DNA from: Palsa-1439 sp050015495
Lineage (GTDB): Bacteria > Verrucomicrobiota > Verrucomicrobiia > Palsa-1439
DNA length: 64,000 nt
Reading direction: 5' to 3'
NCBI GenBank assembly: GCA_050015495.1
Contig: JBEKBH010000008.1
Span: forward strand, 62,001 to 126,000
Shown here: in pieces, positions 31,889 through 40,214 of the stretch
How positions within the stretch are numbered: the first letter of the stretch is position 1
How the letters are laid out: each line of letters starts with the position of its first letter
Made by a program: the position numbers and the translations under genes
Notes under the pieces: generated by a model
What the model was told of the DNA's origin: nothing
What the model saw: only the letters and a program-made list of their open reading frames with translations
Database searches by the model: none

Positions 31889-33376
31889 TCAATACTGCGG
31901 CATGTTCGGGTCGATGCGTTCGGCCCAGGCGTTGATGCCCCCGGCGACGTTCTTGAGTTTGCCGTAGCCCTGGCCGCGCAGGAATTTCAGCGCGCGACCG
32001 CTGCGGCCACCGGACTTGCAGTGCAGCACGATGAGCTTGTCCTTGGGCAGTTCCTGGAACCGCTGCGGCAATTCGGGTAGCGGCAGTTTCACCGAGCCCT
32101 CGATGGTGCAAATGGCAAACTCGTCGGGATTGCGTACGTCGACGAGAATGAAATCCTCCTTGTGGTCGCGCATTTTCTTGAGCGTATCGACGCTGATATC
32201 GTCCGGACCAAGTTCTTCTTCTTTTTGTTCCACGATAGAATCTCCTGATGAACCGCCATCCTCGCCGCGGCCAATGCCGCAGAATTCGAGGTAATCGATC
32301 AATTTGGTGATTGTCGGATTTTTGCCACACACGGGGCAATTCGGGTCGCGCGGGATCTTGTACTCGCGGAAGCTCATGTCCATCGCGTCGAACCGCAGCA
32401 ACCGCCCCATCAGCGGTTTGCCCTTGCCGATGATGAGTTTGACCGCTTCGTTGGCCTGGATGTTGCCGATAATGCCGCAGATGACGCCCAGCACGCCGCC
32501 TTCCGCGCAGCTCGGCACGAGGCCGGGCGGCGGCGGTTCGGGATACCAGCAGCGGTAGCACGGCCCGCCCAGATGCGGCGCGAACACACTGGCCATGCCT
32601 TCCCAGCGGAAAATCGAGCCGTACACGTTCGGTTTCTTGAGCATCACACAGGCGTCATTGACCAGGTACCGCGTCGGGAAATTGTCCGTACCATCGATGA
32701 CCAGGTCGTAGTCCTTGATGATGTCGAGCGCGTTATCGCTGGTGATCTTGACGGGGTGGGGGATGAAATTCAGGTTCGGATTGATCGCCTTGAGTTTTTC
32801 CTCGGCGCTCTTGAGCTTGTGTTTGCCCACGTCACCCGTGAAATGGAGGATCTGGCGCTGCAGATTGCTGAAATCGACCGTGTCGAACTCGACCATGCCA
32901 ATCGTGCCGACGCCCGCCGCCGTGAGATAGAGCGCGTTGGGCGAACCGAGGCCGCCCGAACCGATCAGCAACACTTTCGCCGCCTTGAGTCGTTCCTGTC
33001 CTTCGACGCCAACCTCCGGCAGGATCAGGTGCCGCGAATAGCGTTTGATCTCCTCGTTGGTCAGCTTCGCGCGGTCCTTGATGATCGGGTCGAGTTTGGC
33101 GAGGTTCCCGCCCGCAATCGACGGCACGATGGAGATTTCGTCACCTTCGTTGACGGGCGTATTGTCGCCCCGGGCGCGGATGTCCTCGTCGTTGACGTAT
33201 ACCCGCACGAAGTTGCGCAGTTTGCCGTCGTCACCGTACAAATGGGGACGCAACTGGGCGTGCTCGGTCGTCAGATTGCCCAGCACTTCGCCGATCGTCC
33301 CGCCGGGCACCTCGACCGTCGCCTGGCCATTGGCAAAACGCCGGAGCGCCGTTGGTATCGTGACTTTGATTGCCAT
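31889..33376 (-). CDS. MoaD/ThiS - MoeB/ThiF - rhodanese fusion protein
   Basis: This 495-residue protein joins three sulfur-transfer parts. Residues 1-90 are a ubiquitin-like MoaD/ThiS/CysO carrier ending in 'SIAGG' (Gly89-Gly90). Residues about 105-345 are an E1-like adenylating enzyme with 'GSGGLGSP' (139-146), 'DGTDNFPTR', the zinc pairs C273/C276 and C347/C350, and C290. Residues about 392-490 are a rhodanese with C453 in 'HCKSGGRS'. MoeZ-type proteins have the last two parts; the fused carrier is unusual because its diglycine is internal and must be freed or used in cis. GGGAG precedes the ATG at 33376. The neighbouring JAMM protease, CysM and sulfurtransferase genes suggest CysO-dependent cysteine or thiocarboxylate chemistry. 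Confidence 0.9.
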   Translation of the reverse strand: MAIKVTIPTALRRFANGQATVEVPGGTIGEVLGNLTTEHAQLRPHLYGDDGKLRNFVRVYVNDEDIRARGDNTPVNEGDEISIVPSIAGGNLAKLDPIIKDRAKLTNEEIKRYSRHLILPEVGVEGQERLKAAKVLLIGSGGLGSPNALYLTAAGVGTIGMVEFDTVDFSNLQRQILHFTGDVGKHKLKSAEEKLKAINPNLNFIPHPVKITSDNALDIIKDYDLVIDGTDNFPTRYLVNDACVMLKKPNVYGSIFRWEGMASVFAPHLGGPCYRCWYPEPPPPGLVPSCAEGGVLGVICGIIGNIQANEAVKLIIGKGKPLMGRLLRFDAMDMSFREYKIPRDPNCPVCGKNPTITKLIDYLEFCGIGRGEDGGSSGDSIVEQKEEELGPDDISVDTLKKMRDHKEDFILVDVRNPDEFAICTIEGSVKLPLPELPQRFQELPKDKLIVLHCKSGGRSGRALKFLRGQGYGKLKNVAGGINAWAERIDPNMPQY

Positions 33377-33424
33377 CGTGTTCTCCCGAATCAATCCGCG
33401 ACTCGCGCTGGATAGTCTATCGCA

Positions 33425-33853
33425 TTACTCGGAAATTTCAACTGCCTCTTGGTCAAACTGAGAACGGTCATCCCGCAGCCGCCAGGAATTGGATTCAACC
33501 GCTTTGCCTTTCACGACCGAGATGATCAGGTACGAGAAATTTGGCCACGCGTGATCGAGGTCGAACTGCGATGGGCGCGCAGCGACGTCCGGGTGCGAAT
33601 GGTAAATCCCCAGCACATCCATTCCGCGTTTGTCGGCGTCGCGCTCGATTTTCATGTAAGCCAGCGGGTCGATCAGGTAACGGTTGCGCGCGCTCTCCCC
33701 GCCCGAAGCGGGCAGGTCGGTGCGCTCGTTGTCAGCCGACACGATCTCGGTGATCACGCCGTCTTTCCCCAACATCACACCGCACGCCTCGTTCGGGTAG
33801 CCCGATTCGAGGTGGCGATGCATTTGATGCAAGAGTTGCCGGGAGAGTTTCAT
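33425..33853 (-). CDS. JAMM/MPN+ metalloprotease (Mec-like)
   Basis: The 142-residue protein carries a complete JAMM zinc site: E22 in 'YPNEACGV', H85 and H87 in 'IYHSHPD', S95 and D98, matching HSH-x7-S-x2-D exactly. Bacterial members of this size include Mec of Mycobacterium, which releases cysteine from the carrier CysO, and QbsD, which trims a carrier's C-terminus. Its position between cysM and the carrier-E1-rhodanese fusion makes either cysteine release or cleavage after the internal diglycine its likely job. The cysteine-synthase gene lies about 170 bases upstream, with repeats between. Confidence 0.9.
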   Translation of the reverse strand: MKLSRQLLHQMHRHLESGYPNEACGVMLGKDGVITEIVSADNERTDLPASGGESARNRYLIDPLAYMKIERDADKRGMDVLGIYHSHPDVAARPSQFDLDHAWPNFSYLIISVVKGKAVESNSWRLRDDRSQFDQEAVEISE

Positions 33854-33871
33854 GCGCAGCGGACGTCTCCT

Positions 33872-33951
33872 GCCCCCTCACCTTGATCCTTTGCCGCCTC
33901 GGCACGACCGGCGGCTTCTCGTCCGACTCGATTCCCCCCCGGAGGGGAGAG
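33872..33951. repeat. ~80-bp dispersed repeat, copy B
   Basis: Inverted copy of 27961-28040, beginning CCCCCTCACCTTGATCC and ending in a GGAGGGGAGAGG palindromic half. It lies between jamm and cysM inside an otherwise compact operon. Confidence 0.75.
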
Positions 33952-33975
33952 GAAACTCCTGTATGCTCGCTGGTC

Positions 33976-33998
33976 CCCTCTCCCCTTGAGGGAGAGGG
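33976..33998. repeat. Perfect 9-bp hairpin (CCCTCTCCC / GGGAGAGGG)
   Basis: CCCTCTCCC, loop CTTGA, GGGAGAGGG, followed by TTAGGGTGAGGGG. The same arm sequences occur in the element at 51158-51250. It lies in the cysM-jamm intergenic space and could stabilise or divide the transcript; there is no T-tract on the minus strand. Confidence 0.7.
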
Positions 33999-34026
33999 TT
34001 AGGGTGAGGGGTCTGGCAATGTGTGT

Positions 34027-34962
34027 TCATGCCGCTTCCCAGAACTTCTCGCTTTGATAGCGCGCACCGGCATCGGGACAAATGACAACGATCACGCCCT
34101 CCGCGATGGTGGCCGCGACCTTGAGCGCGGCGCAAATGCCCGCGCCCGCGCTGACACCGACGTACAGACCTTCCTCGCGCGTCATCCGCCGCGCCATTTG
34201 CTGCGCGGCTTCAGTCGAGATGCCGACAATCTGGTCGGGAACCTTCGCGTCGTACAAGGCCGGCACGTGCGATGCCGTCTCCATGTGTTTGAGGCCCTCC
34301 AGCCCGTGAAACGGCCCTTCGGGTTGGATGGCGACGAGCTTGATGCCGGGGTTGAATTCGCGGAGCCGCTTGCCCGTGCCCATCAACGTCCCGCTCGTGC
34401 CAAGCCCGGCGAGGAAATGCGTGATCTTGCCCTCGGTTTGCTGGATGATCTCCGCTCCCGTGGTTTCGTAATGCGCGCGCGGGTTTTCGGGATTGCCGTA
34501 TTGGTCGGGATAAAAATGCCGGTCCGGCTGCTCGTTGTACAACCGTTGCGCCGCGTAGAATGCGCCATCACTGCCCTCCGCCGGGTCGGTGAGAACCACT
34601 TCCGCGCCATACGCCTTCAAGAGTTTCTTGCGCTCGGGGCTGGCATTGGCCGGCATGAGCAGCTTGCAGCGGTAGCCGCGCCGCGCGGCGATCATGGCGT
34701 ACGCGATGCCGGTGTTGCCGCTGGTGGCGTCGAGGATGATCTTGCCGGGCGCAAATTCACCCGACACTTCCGCGGCCCGAATCATGCGGTACGCCGGCCG
34801 GTCCTTCACGGAACCGCCCGGGTTGTACCATTCCGCCTTGGCGAGGATGCGGACGCGGGGGAATTCGTGCCCGATGCGGAGCAGGGGAATCAGCGGCGTG
34901 TTGCCAATCGTGCGCAACAACGCGTCGGAATCCGCCGACGGCAGGAGCGAGGCTTCATCCAT
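34027..34962 (-). CDS. cysM: Cysteine synthase, CysM type
   Basis: The 311-residue protein is a fold-type II PLP enzyme with the Schiff-base lysine K53 in 'NPGGSVKDRPA', the 'TSGNTGIAYA' substrate loop and the 'GLGTSGTLMGTG' phosphate cradle. It makes cysteine from an activated serine. The CysM of actinobacteria uses O-phosphoserine and the thiocarboxylated carrier CysO as sulfur donor; the carrier, protease and sulfurtransferase genes here suggest the same, but substrate choice cannot be read with certainty from the sequence. The gene is 2 bases after the sulfurtransferase. Confidence 0.9.
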   Translation of the reverse strand: MDEASLLPSADSDALLRTIGNTPLIPLLRIGHEFPRVRILAKAEWYNPGGSVKDRPAYRMIRAAEVSGEFAPGKIILDATSGNTGIAYAMIAARRGYRCKLLMPANASPERKKLLKAYGAEVVLTDPAEGSDGAFYAAQRLYNEQPDRHFYPDQYGNPENPRAHYETTGAEIIQQTEGKITHFLAGLGTSGTLMGTGKRLREFNPGIKLVAIQPEGPFHGLEGLKHMETASHVPALYDAKVPDQIVGISTEAAQQMARRMTREEGLYVGVSAGAGICAALKVAATIAEGVIVVICPDAGARYQSEKFWEAA

Positions 34963-34964
34963 CG

Positions 34965-35822
34965 CTAGGCCGGCTTGTCACCCTTGCTAATCGGCGCGTT
35001 GACCAGATTGCCCCACTCGGTCCACGAACCATCGTAGTTTCTCACGCTCGGGTAGCCGAGGAGGTATTTCAGCACGAACCACGTGTGCGCCGAACGCTCG
35101 CCGATGCGGCAGTAGGCGATGGCATCGTCGTATGGGGTGACCCCGTGGCTGCGATATAATTCCAGCAACGTATCGTGGTCTTTGAATGTGCCGTCTTCGT
35201 TGACCGCTTGCGCCCACGGAACGTTCAGCGCGGTCGGGATGTGGCCGCCGCGTTGCGCGGTTTCCGTCATTCCCGGCGGGGCGATGACCTTGCCGGTGTA
35301 CTCGTCGGGCGACCGCACGTCCACCAGATTGAACTTGCTCTCCTTGATCGCCAGCGCCACGTCGTCGCGGAACGCGCGCACCGATGTGTCCGCCGGGAGG
35401 GCGCGGTAGTCGGTCTCCAGGTACTTGCGCACGTCCCGAGTGACCGCGCGCTTCTCGGCGAGCCATTTCTTGCGGCCACCGTTCATGATCCGGGCGTCGC
35501 GGTGGCCGTACAGTTTCAGTTGCCAGAACGCGTAGCACGCGAACCAGTTGTTGTTGTCCCCGTACAGGACGACGGTTGTATCCATGGCAATGCCGGACTC
35601 GCTCATCAACTTCTCGAACGCTTCCTCGGTGAGCACGTCGCGGCGGATATTGTCGCAGAGCTGGCTTTGCCAGTTCCACGCGATGGCGCCGGCGATATGC
35701 CCCTGCTCGTACGCCGACGTGTCAACGTCCACTTCGACAAGGCGCAGGCTGGCGTCGTCCTTGTGTTGTTCGACCCAGTCGGTGGAAACAAGAACATCCG
35801 GATGTGAGTAAGGTTTCGTCAT
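34965..35822 (-). CDS. Two-domain sulfurtransferase (thiosulfate sulfurtransferase type)
   Basis: The 285-residue protein has two rhodanese domains, an inactive N-terminal one (about 8-130) and a C-terminal one (about 150-280) with catalytic Cys238 in 'YCRIGERSAHTWF'. The 'CRIGERS' loop is that of CysA2/SseC-like thiosulfate sulfurtransferases. It leads the operon sulfurtransferase-cysM-jamm-fusion and is a likely sulfur supplier for carrier thiocarboxylation or for the rhodanese domain of the fusion protein. Confidence 0.9.
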   Translation of the reverse strand: MTKPYSHPDVLVSTDWVEQHKDDASLRLVEVDVDTSAYEQGHIAGAIAWNWQSQLCDNIRRDVLTEEAFEKLMSESGIAMDTTVVLYGDNNNWFACYAFWQLKLYGHRDARIMNGGRKKWLAEKRAVTRDVRKYLETDYRALPADTSVRAFRDDVALAIKESKFNLVDVRSPDEYTGKVIAPPGMTETAQRGGHIPTALNVPWAQAVNEDGTFKDHDTLLELYRSHGVTPYDDAIAYCRIGERSAHTWFVLKYLLGYPSVRNYDGSWTEWGNLVNAPISKGDKPA

Positions 35823-35953
35823 CGATCATGCCCTTTCATTTCGTGCGCTGGAATCAATTGTGAAATGTGCCACCCGCCAACGCCAGCGGCATTATACCAT
35901 TGCGGTGGGGTGGGGCAACCATGGTTTTGATGGCGCGGAGGCCAGGTGAGGAT

Positions 35954-36029
35954 TGGTGGAGATGAGGGGATTTGAACCCCTGACCTCCTCGTTGCGAACG
36001 AGGCGCTCTCCCAACTGAGCTACATCCCC
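35954..36029 (-). tRNA. tRNA-Ala (anticodon CGC)
   Basis: A full cloverleaf is visible on the minus strand: acceptor GGGGATG / CATCTCC with the alanine identity pair G3-U70, D arm AGCTCAGTTGGGAGAGC, anticodon stem CCTCG / CGAGG with loop TTCGCAA (anticodon CGC at loop positions 3-5), T arm GGGGTTCAAATCCCC and an encoded CCA. The length is 76 bases including CCA. It reads GCG codons, which are common in this G+C-rich sequence. Confidence 0.96.
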
Positions 36030-36316
36030 AACCGTGTGCTTGCGGCCACCAAGCCCGCAATCACTGTCCACGGGTTCGTGGCGACGTCCGTCTTCCGCAA
36101 GACGTCGCAACACCCAATAGCGGTTGGACTTTACAAGACGCGACGGACCGCGTCAACGCCGGACCGCCAAACCCGTCCATCGGTGGAAACGGCGGTCCGG
36201 CGTTGCATGATTGACAAGAGGAGGATTTCACATACTCTCGCGGTCGCTGAAATGCAGGATTACAGGCATTAGAAGTGCAATCAGCAGGATCGTAATCGTC
36301 CGAAGGAGAAAAATAA

Positions 36317-37885
36317 GTGGTTTCGTCGCACTGGATAGATTTGCTCATCGTGGCCCTGTACATGGGGGGCATCGCCGTCTTCGGACTGCGATTCGCCCGC
36401 CGGCAGACGTCGACGGAGCGTTACTTCGTCGCGCAACGATCCATCCCCGGCTGGGCGATGGGGATTTCGCTGTTTGCCGCAATCAGCAGCAGCCTCTCGT
36501 TTATCGGCTATCCCGGCTCCGCCTATGCCGGCAACTGGAACGACCTGGTGCAAGGTCTCATGGTCATCCCGGCGCTGGTGGTCGCCGTGTGGATCGCGGT
36601 TCCGTTTTACCGGCGCGTCGTCGGGATGAGCGCGTACGAATATTTCGGGAAACGGTTCGGGTACGGCGCGCGGGTGTACAGTTCCCTGGCGTTTTCCCTG
36701 GCCCATTTTTCGAAACTCGCGTTCGTGTTTTACCTGGTGACGCTGACGGTGCACATCATGATTGGGACAAACATGTATCTCACCACCATTCTTCTCGGGG
36801 TGGTGACGATCACGTACACCTGTGTCGGCGGCTTGGAGGCGGTGATTTGGACCGACGTGATCCACGCCTGCACGGCGTTCGTGGGCGTATTGATCTGCCT
36901 GGGATTTCTGTTGTTCCTCCCGCCGGGCGGCCCGACGGCGGCGTTTCGACTGGCCTGGGACAACCACCGGTTCAGCCTCGGGTCTTTTGACTTCGATTTG
37001 TCCCAAAAAGGGGTCTGGACCATGGCGCTGTACGGGTTGTTCTGGTACCTGCAGAAATACACCACCGACCAAACCGTCGTCCAACGCTATCTCGCCGCGA
37101 AGTCCGACTCGCAGGCCGTCAAAGGCACGGTGCTGGGAATGTCAATCTGTCTGGCGGTCTGGACATTCTTTATGCTGATCGGATCACTGTTGTGGTCCTA
37201 TTTTCAACTGACCAAAGAAGCGCTCCCGGCCCGCATCATCAAGGCGGACTATGTCTTCCCGTATTTCCTCTCGGCGCATCTTCCGCCCGGCTGCATGGGG
37301 CTGTTCATCGCCGCTCTCACGGCGTCGGCCATGTCGATGGTGTCGTCGGACTTGAATTGCCTGTCGTCAATCGGGGTCGAGGATTTTTATCGTCAGCTCC
37401 GGCCGAGCGCAACCGAGGGCGAACGATTGCGCGTCGCGAAGATCGTTGTCGCGATTTGCGGCGTGCTGACCACCCTTATCGCCCTCGTTCTCGCACGCTA
37501 TACCGAGCACGCCCTGTCGCTGTACTTCACCGTCACGGCGATCCTGTCGGGAGGACTCTTCGGATTGTTCTTTCTCGCGTTCTTTTCCCGCCGGGCGAAC
37601 CCTCGCGGCGTGTGGACGGGAATCATTGCCTGCGTTCTCTTCACGACCTACGCGGTGTTGACGTCTGGGTTGGCGTCGGGATTCACGTGGGGTGGGCACA
37701 GGGTTCTCGATCTGGGCTGGTTCAACTTTCCGTGGCAGGGAGTCATGATTGGCGTTGTCGGCCATTTGGTGCTTGTCGTGGTGGGGTATGCGGCCAGTTT
37801 GTGTTTTCCGTCGGGTGCCGAGGTCGCGGCGGAGTTGACGGCGTGGGGCTGGCTGGAACGAAGACGGGCGCGGCACACGGAATAG
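36317..37885 (+). CDS. Sodium:solute symporter (SSS family)
   Basis: The 522-residue protein has about 13 hydrophobic segments and SSS-family features: 'YFVAQRSIPGWAMGISLFAAISSS' (split across TM1-2), 'GGLEAVIWTDVIHACTAFVG', 'FWYLQKYTTDQTVVQRYLAAKS' and 'LFIAALTASAMSMVSSDLNCLSS' with the Ser/Thr-rich sodium-site helix. It is predicted to import a sugar, sugar acid or similar solute with sodium across the inner membrane. The GTG start follows AAGGAG by 8 bases. The substrate cannot be deduced and no catabolic genes adjoin. Confidence 0.9.
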   Translation: MVSSHWIDLLIVALYMGGIAVFGLRFARRQTSTERYFVAQRSIPGWAMGISLFAAISSSLSFIGYPGSAYAGNWNDLVQGLMVIPALVVAVWIAVPFYRRVVGMSAYEYFGKRFGYGARVYSSLAFSLAHFSKLAFVFYLVTLTVHIMIGTNMYLTTILLGVVTITYTCVGGLEAVIWTDVIHACTAFVGVLICLGFLLFLPPGGPTAAFRLAWDNHRFSLGSFDFDLSQKGVWTMALYGLFWYLQKYTTDQTVVQRYLAAKSDSQAVKGTVLGMSICLAVWTFFMLIGSLLWSYFQLTKEALPARIIKADYVFPYFLSAHLPPGCMGLFIAALTASAMSMVSSDLNCLSSIGVEDFYRQLRPSATEGERLRVAKIVVAICGVLTTLIALVLARYTEHALSLYFTVTAILSGGLFGLFFLAFFSRRANPRGVWTGIIACVLFTTYAVLTSGLASGFTWGGHRVLDLGWFNFPWQGVMIGVVGHLVLVVVGYAASLCFPSGAEVAAELTAWGWLERRRARHTE

Positions 37886-37952
37886 CGCATTCCCGGGTCG
37901 GTTTGGCCCGCCGTTGTACCGGCTGGCACGTACCCTGCTTAACATCCCGTCC

Positions 37953-38138
37953 ATGAAACGCAATGCGTCGAAAAGCACCCACAAAAATCCTCCAACCCTG
38001 GCGGATTTGATCGCCACCGTAAACCAACTCACACGTGACGAACAGCTTGGCGCATACATCGTTGCCGATCTGATCAATTCACGTAAGGTCCGTCTGGAAG
38101 GCCAGTTCCAGGGACATAACGTGATCGTTTCGGACTAG
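37953..38138 (+). CDS. Small hypothetical protein (61 residues)
   Basis: From the ATG at 37953 the product is a basic-headed 61-residue protein ending 'VADLINSRKVRLEGQFQGHNVIVSD'. I recall similar short proteins ('VADLI..G.V.LEGNF...') as hypothetical genes in Verrucomicrobia. It has no signal peptide or membrane helix. It is 67 bases after the symporter. Confidence 0.5.
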   Translation: MKRNASKSTHKNPPTLADLIATVNQLTRDEQLGAYIVADLINSRKVRLEGQFQGHNVIVSD

Positions 38139-38205
38139 TCGTACCTGCTGGCTTTGGACGACGGCCGGGTCTCAACCCTGCAAAAAAGTCCTGCCATTTC
38201 GTGGT

Positions 38206-38232
38206 CATTTTTGCGACACTTGCGCAAAAATG
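38206..38232 (+). promoter_or_regulatory. 10-bp perfect inverted repeat overlapping the btpA start codon
   Basis: CATTTTTGCG (38206-38215), 7-base spacer, CGCAAAAATG (38223-38232). The last three bases of the right arm are the ATG. It could be a repressor site or an RNA hairpin that hides the start codon. Confidence 0.55.
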
Positions 38233-39021
38233 AGCGCCCTATTTCGTCCCCACCGTAAAACTGTCATTGGCGTCGTTCACCTGAAACCCCTCCCCGGCTC
38301 ACCCAAATGGCGTGGCAGCCTGCCGTCCGTGATCGACTCTGCCCTTGCGGACGCAGCGGCATATCAACGCGGTGGCGCCGACGCCATCATCATCGAGAAC
38401 TTCGGCGATGCGCCGTTCACCAAGATGCGTGTCGGGCCGGAAACCGTCGCCGCCATGTCCGCCGCAGGCTCGGCGGTTCGCGCCGTGGTCAAACTGCCGC
38501 TGGGATTCAACGTTCTGCGGAACGACCCGCAAACCGCGTTGGCGCTGTGCGCCGCGTGTGGCGGGAGTTTCATGCGGGTCAACGTCCACACCGGCGCGAT
38601 GCTGACCGATCAGGGCATCATCGAGGGCGATGCTTACGGAACTGTCCGTTATCGCGAACGAATTTGCCCGTCGGCGTCCATTTTTGCCGATGTCCACGTG
38701 AAGCACGCGGTCCCACTCGGTGATTTCGAAATCGAAGACTCGGCGCATGACACGCTGGATCGGGGGCTGGCCGATGCCCTGATCATCTCGGGCACGGGCA
38801 CGGGCCGGGTCGCGGACATCACGGACGTGCAGCGCGTCCGCGAGGCGTGTCCGTCAGCGAAGATTCTCATCGGCAGCGGCATCAATGTCGGCAACGTCCG
38901 TGAGTTCCTCCGGTTTGCCGATGGCGTGATCGTGGGCACCTCCCTCAAGGTCGGCGGCAAATTGTTCAGTCCGGTCGATCCCCGTCGCGTGGCCGCGCTC
39001 GTCAAAGCCGCTCGCACGTGA
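38230..39021 (+). CDS. BtpA/SgcQ family protein
   Basis: The 263-residue protein is a predicted TIM barrel with the BtpA motifs 'GVVHLKPLPGSP', 'GGADAIIIENFGDAPF', 'FMRVNVHTGAMLTDQG' and 'LIGSGINVGNVREFL'. The family is named for a cyanobacterial protein needed for stable photosystem I; most members occur in non-photosynthetic bacteria and their reaction is unknown, though they resemble phosphate-binding barrels. It overlaps the following pseudouridine synthase gene by 4 bases. Confidence 0.85.
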   Translation: MSALFRPHRKTVIGVVHLKPLPGSPKWRGSLPSVIDSALADAAAYQRGGADAIIIENFGDAPFTKMRVGPETVAAMSAAGSAVRAVVKLPLGFNVLRNDPQTALALCAACGGSFMRVNVHTGAMLTDQGIIEGDAYGTVRYRERICPSASIFADVHVKHAVPLGDFEIEDSAHDTLDRGLADALIISGTGTGRVADITDVQRVREACPSAKILIGSGINVGNVREFLRFADGVIVGTSLKVGGKLFSPVDPRRVAALVKAART

Positions 39022-39773
39022 ACACGACCCGATTGAGCCGTGAACATCCCGCGGTCGAAATCCTCCACGAAGACGAGGCCATCTTGGCGGTGAACAAACC
39101 GGCCGGCTTGCTGGCGGTCCCGGATCGTTTCGACAAGACCAAGCCCGACCTGATGTCGCTGCTCCAGGCGGCGCATCCCGGCGAATGGCTGGCGAACGTT
39201 CATCGTCTCGATTTCAACACCAGCGGCGTGTTCGTCGTGGCGAAGAGTCAGGAAGCCTTTCGCGACCTGGCCCGTCAGTTCCGCGAACGCGAGACGCGAA
39301 AGACGTACGCGGCGATTGTGCGCGGCCTGCCAGTTGAATCACCGATGACCATTGACCTTCCCATCGGTCGACACCCCAAGGTTCCCGGGCTTGCCCGAAT
39401 CGATCACAGTCGCGGCAGCGACGCGCGGAGTATCGTCAGCATTCGGGAGAAATTCCGCGGGTATGCATTGCTCGAAGTCGTCATCGAAACCGGGCGGATG
39501 CACCAGATTCGCGTCCATCTACAGGCCGTCGGCTGCCCGGTTGTCGGTGACCCCGATTACGGCGGCGCGCCGTTGCTACTGTCGCAGATCAAGCCCAAGT
39601 ACAAGGCGAAGGACGAGGAACCGGAGCGCCCGTTGCTGGATCGTCCGGCATTGCACGCGGAGAAACTAACACTCACCCGGCCTGTGACAGGCGAGAAGCT
39701 CACCATCGAAGCCCCGTGGCCAAAGGATTTGACCCTGGCGCTGAAGTACCTGCGGAAGCACGCTACGAGTTAG
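39018..39773 (+). CDS. RluA-family pseudouridine synthase
   Basis: The 251-residue protein has the catalytic 'HRLDFNTSG' with Asp65, 'RETRKTYAAIVRGLP', and 'GRMHQIRVHLQAVGCPVVGDPDYGG', which identify the RluA group that converts uridine to pseudouridine in rRNA or tRNA. There is no S4 domain. The exact target site is not predictable. It starts at a GTG overlapping the btpA stop. Confidence 0.88.
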   Translation: MNTTRLSREHPAVEILHEDEAILAVNKPAGLLAVPDRFDKTKPDLMSLLQAAHPGEWLANVHRLDFNTSGVFVVAKSQEAFRDLARQFRERETRKTYAAIVRGLPVESPMTIDLPIGRHPKVPGLARIDHSRGSDARSIVSIREKFRGYALLEVVIETGRMHQIRVHLQAVGCPVVGDPDYGGAPLLLSQIKPKYKAKDEEPERPLLDRPALHAEKLTLTRPVTGEKLTIEAPWPKDLTLALKYLRKHATS

Positions 39774-39909
39774 CGCGGTCATCGACGCGTGCGATAGTAC
39801 CGCCGCTACCTTAACAGGGCAGATCGCAGCCATAGATTGGCAACAGCCGCACGTTCGCGTCGAACGAATGGAAACAAGAACCGCTCATTGGGTAGACGCG
39901 AACCAATCG

Positions 39910-40203
39910 CTAGGTCAATGCACGCCATAGCCCGTGCAAGACGCAATAAACGGCGATGAACAATGGAATGAATCCGTACTTGATAAGCAGAATATCAACG
40001 CTTGTCGGTGAAAGGGGACGACGGAGTACAATCAGGATGACGTCGACCCAGAAAGCCAACATGACGAAACACCACATTAGAAAGAAAGATGTGGGGCCGG
40101 TGTCCAGCATCATAGCGCTGACGAGTCCCGTGATAGCCTGCTGCGCAGCAGCCGACGCGGTAGCTGACCGGTATTGCGGCGCGATTGCAAGCGAAAGTCT
40201 CAC
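39910..40203 (-). CDS. Small membrane protein behind leuA
   Basis: A frame of about 97 residues begins at a GTG 11 bases after the leuA stop codon, with ATG alternatives at 40113 and 40110. It has two clear membrane helices ('SFFLMWCFVMLAFWVDVILIVL' region and 'YGFIPLFIAVYCVLHGLW') and ends 'RALT'. The frame runs on upstream through leuA, but hydrophobic coding character begins only here. It is probably co-transcribed with leuA; no family recognised. Confidence 0.45.
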   Translation of the reverse strand: MRLSLAIAPQYRSATASAAAQQAITGLVSAMMLDTGPTSFFLMWCFVMLAFWVDVILIVLRRPLSPTSVDILLIKYGFIPLFIAVYCVLHGLWRALT

Positions 40204-40214
40204 GACTGCCTTCT

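Noticed and set aside
33854..34026. Rho-independent terminator between cysM and the JAMM gene
   Set aside because: The 9-bp hairpin is strong but has no T-run on the transcribed strand and belongs to a dispersed repeat; co-transcription remains likely.
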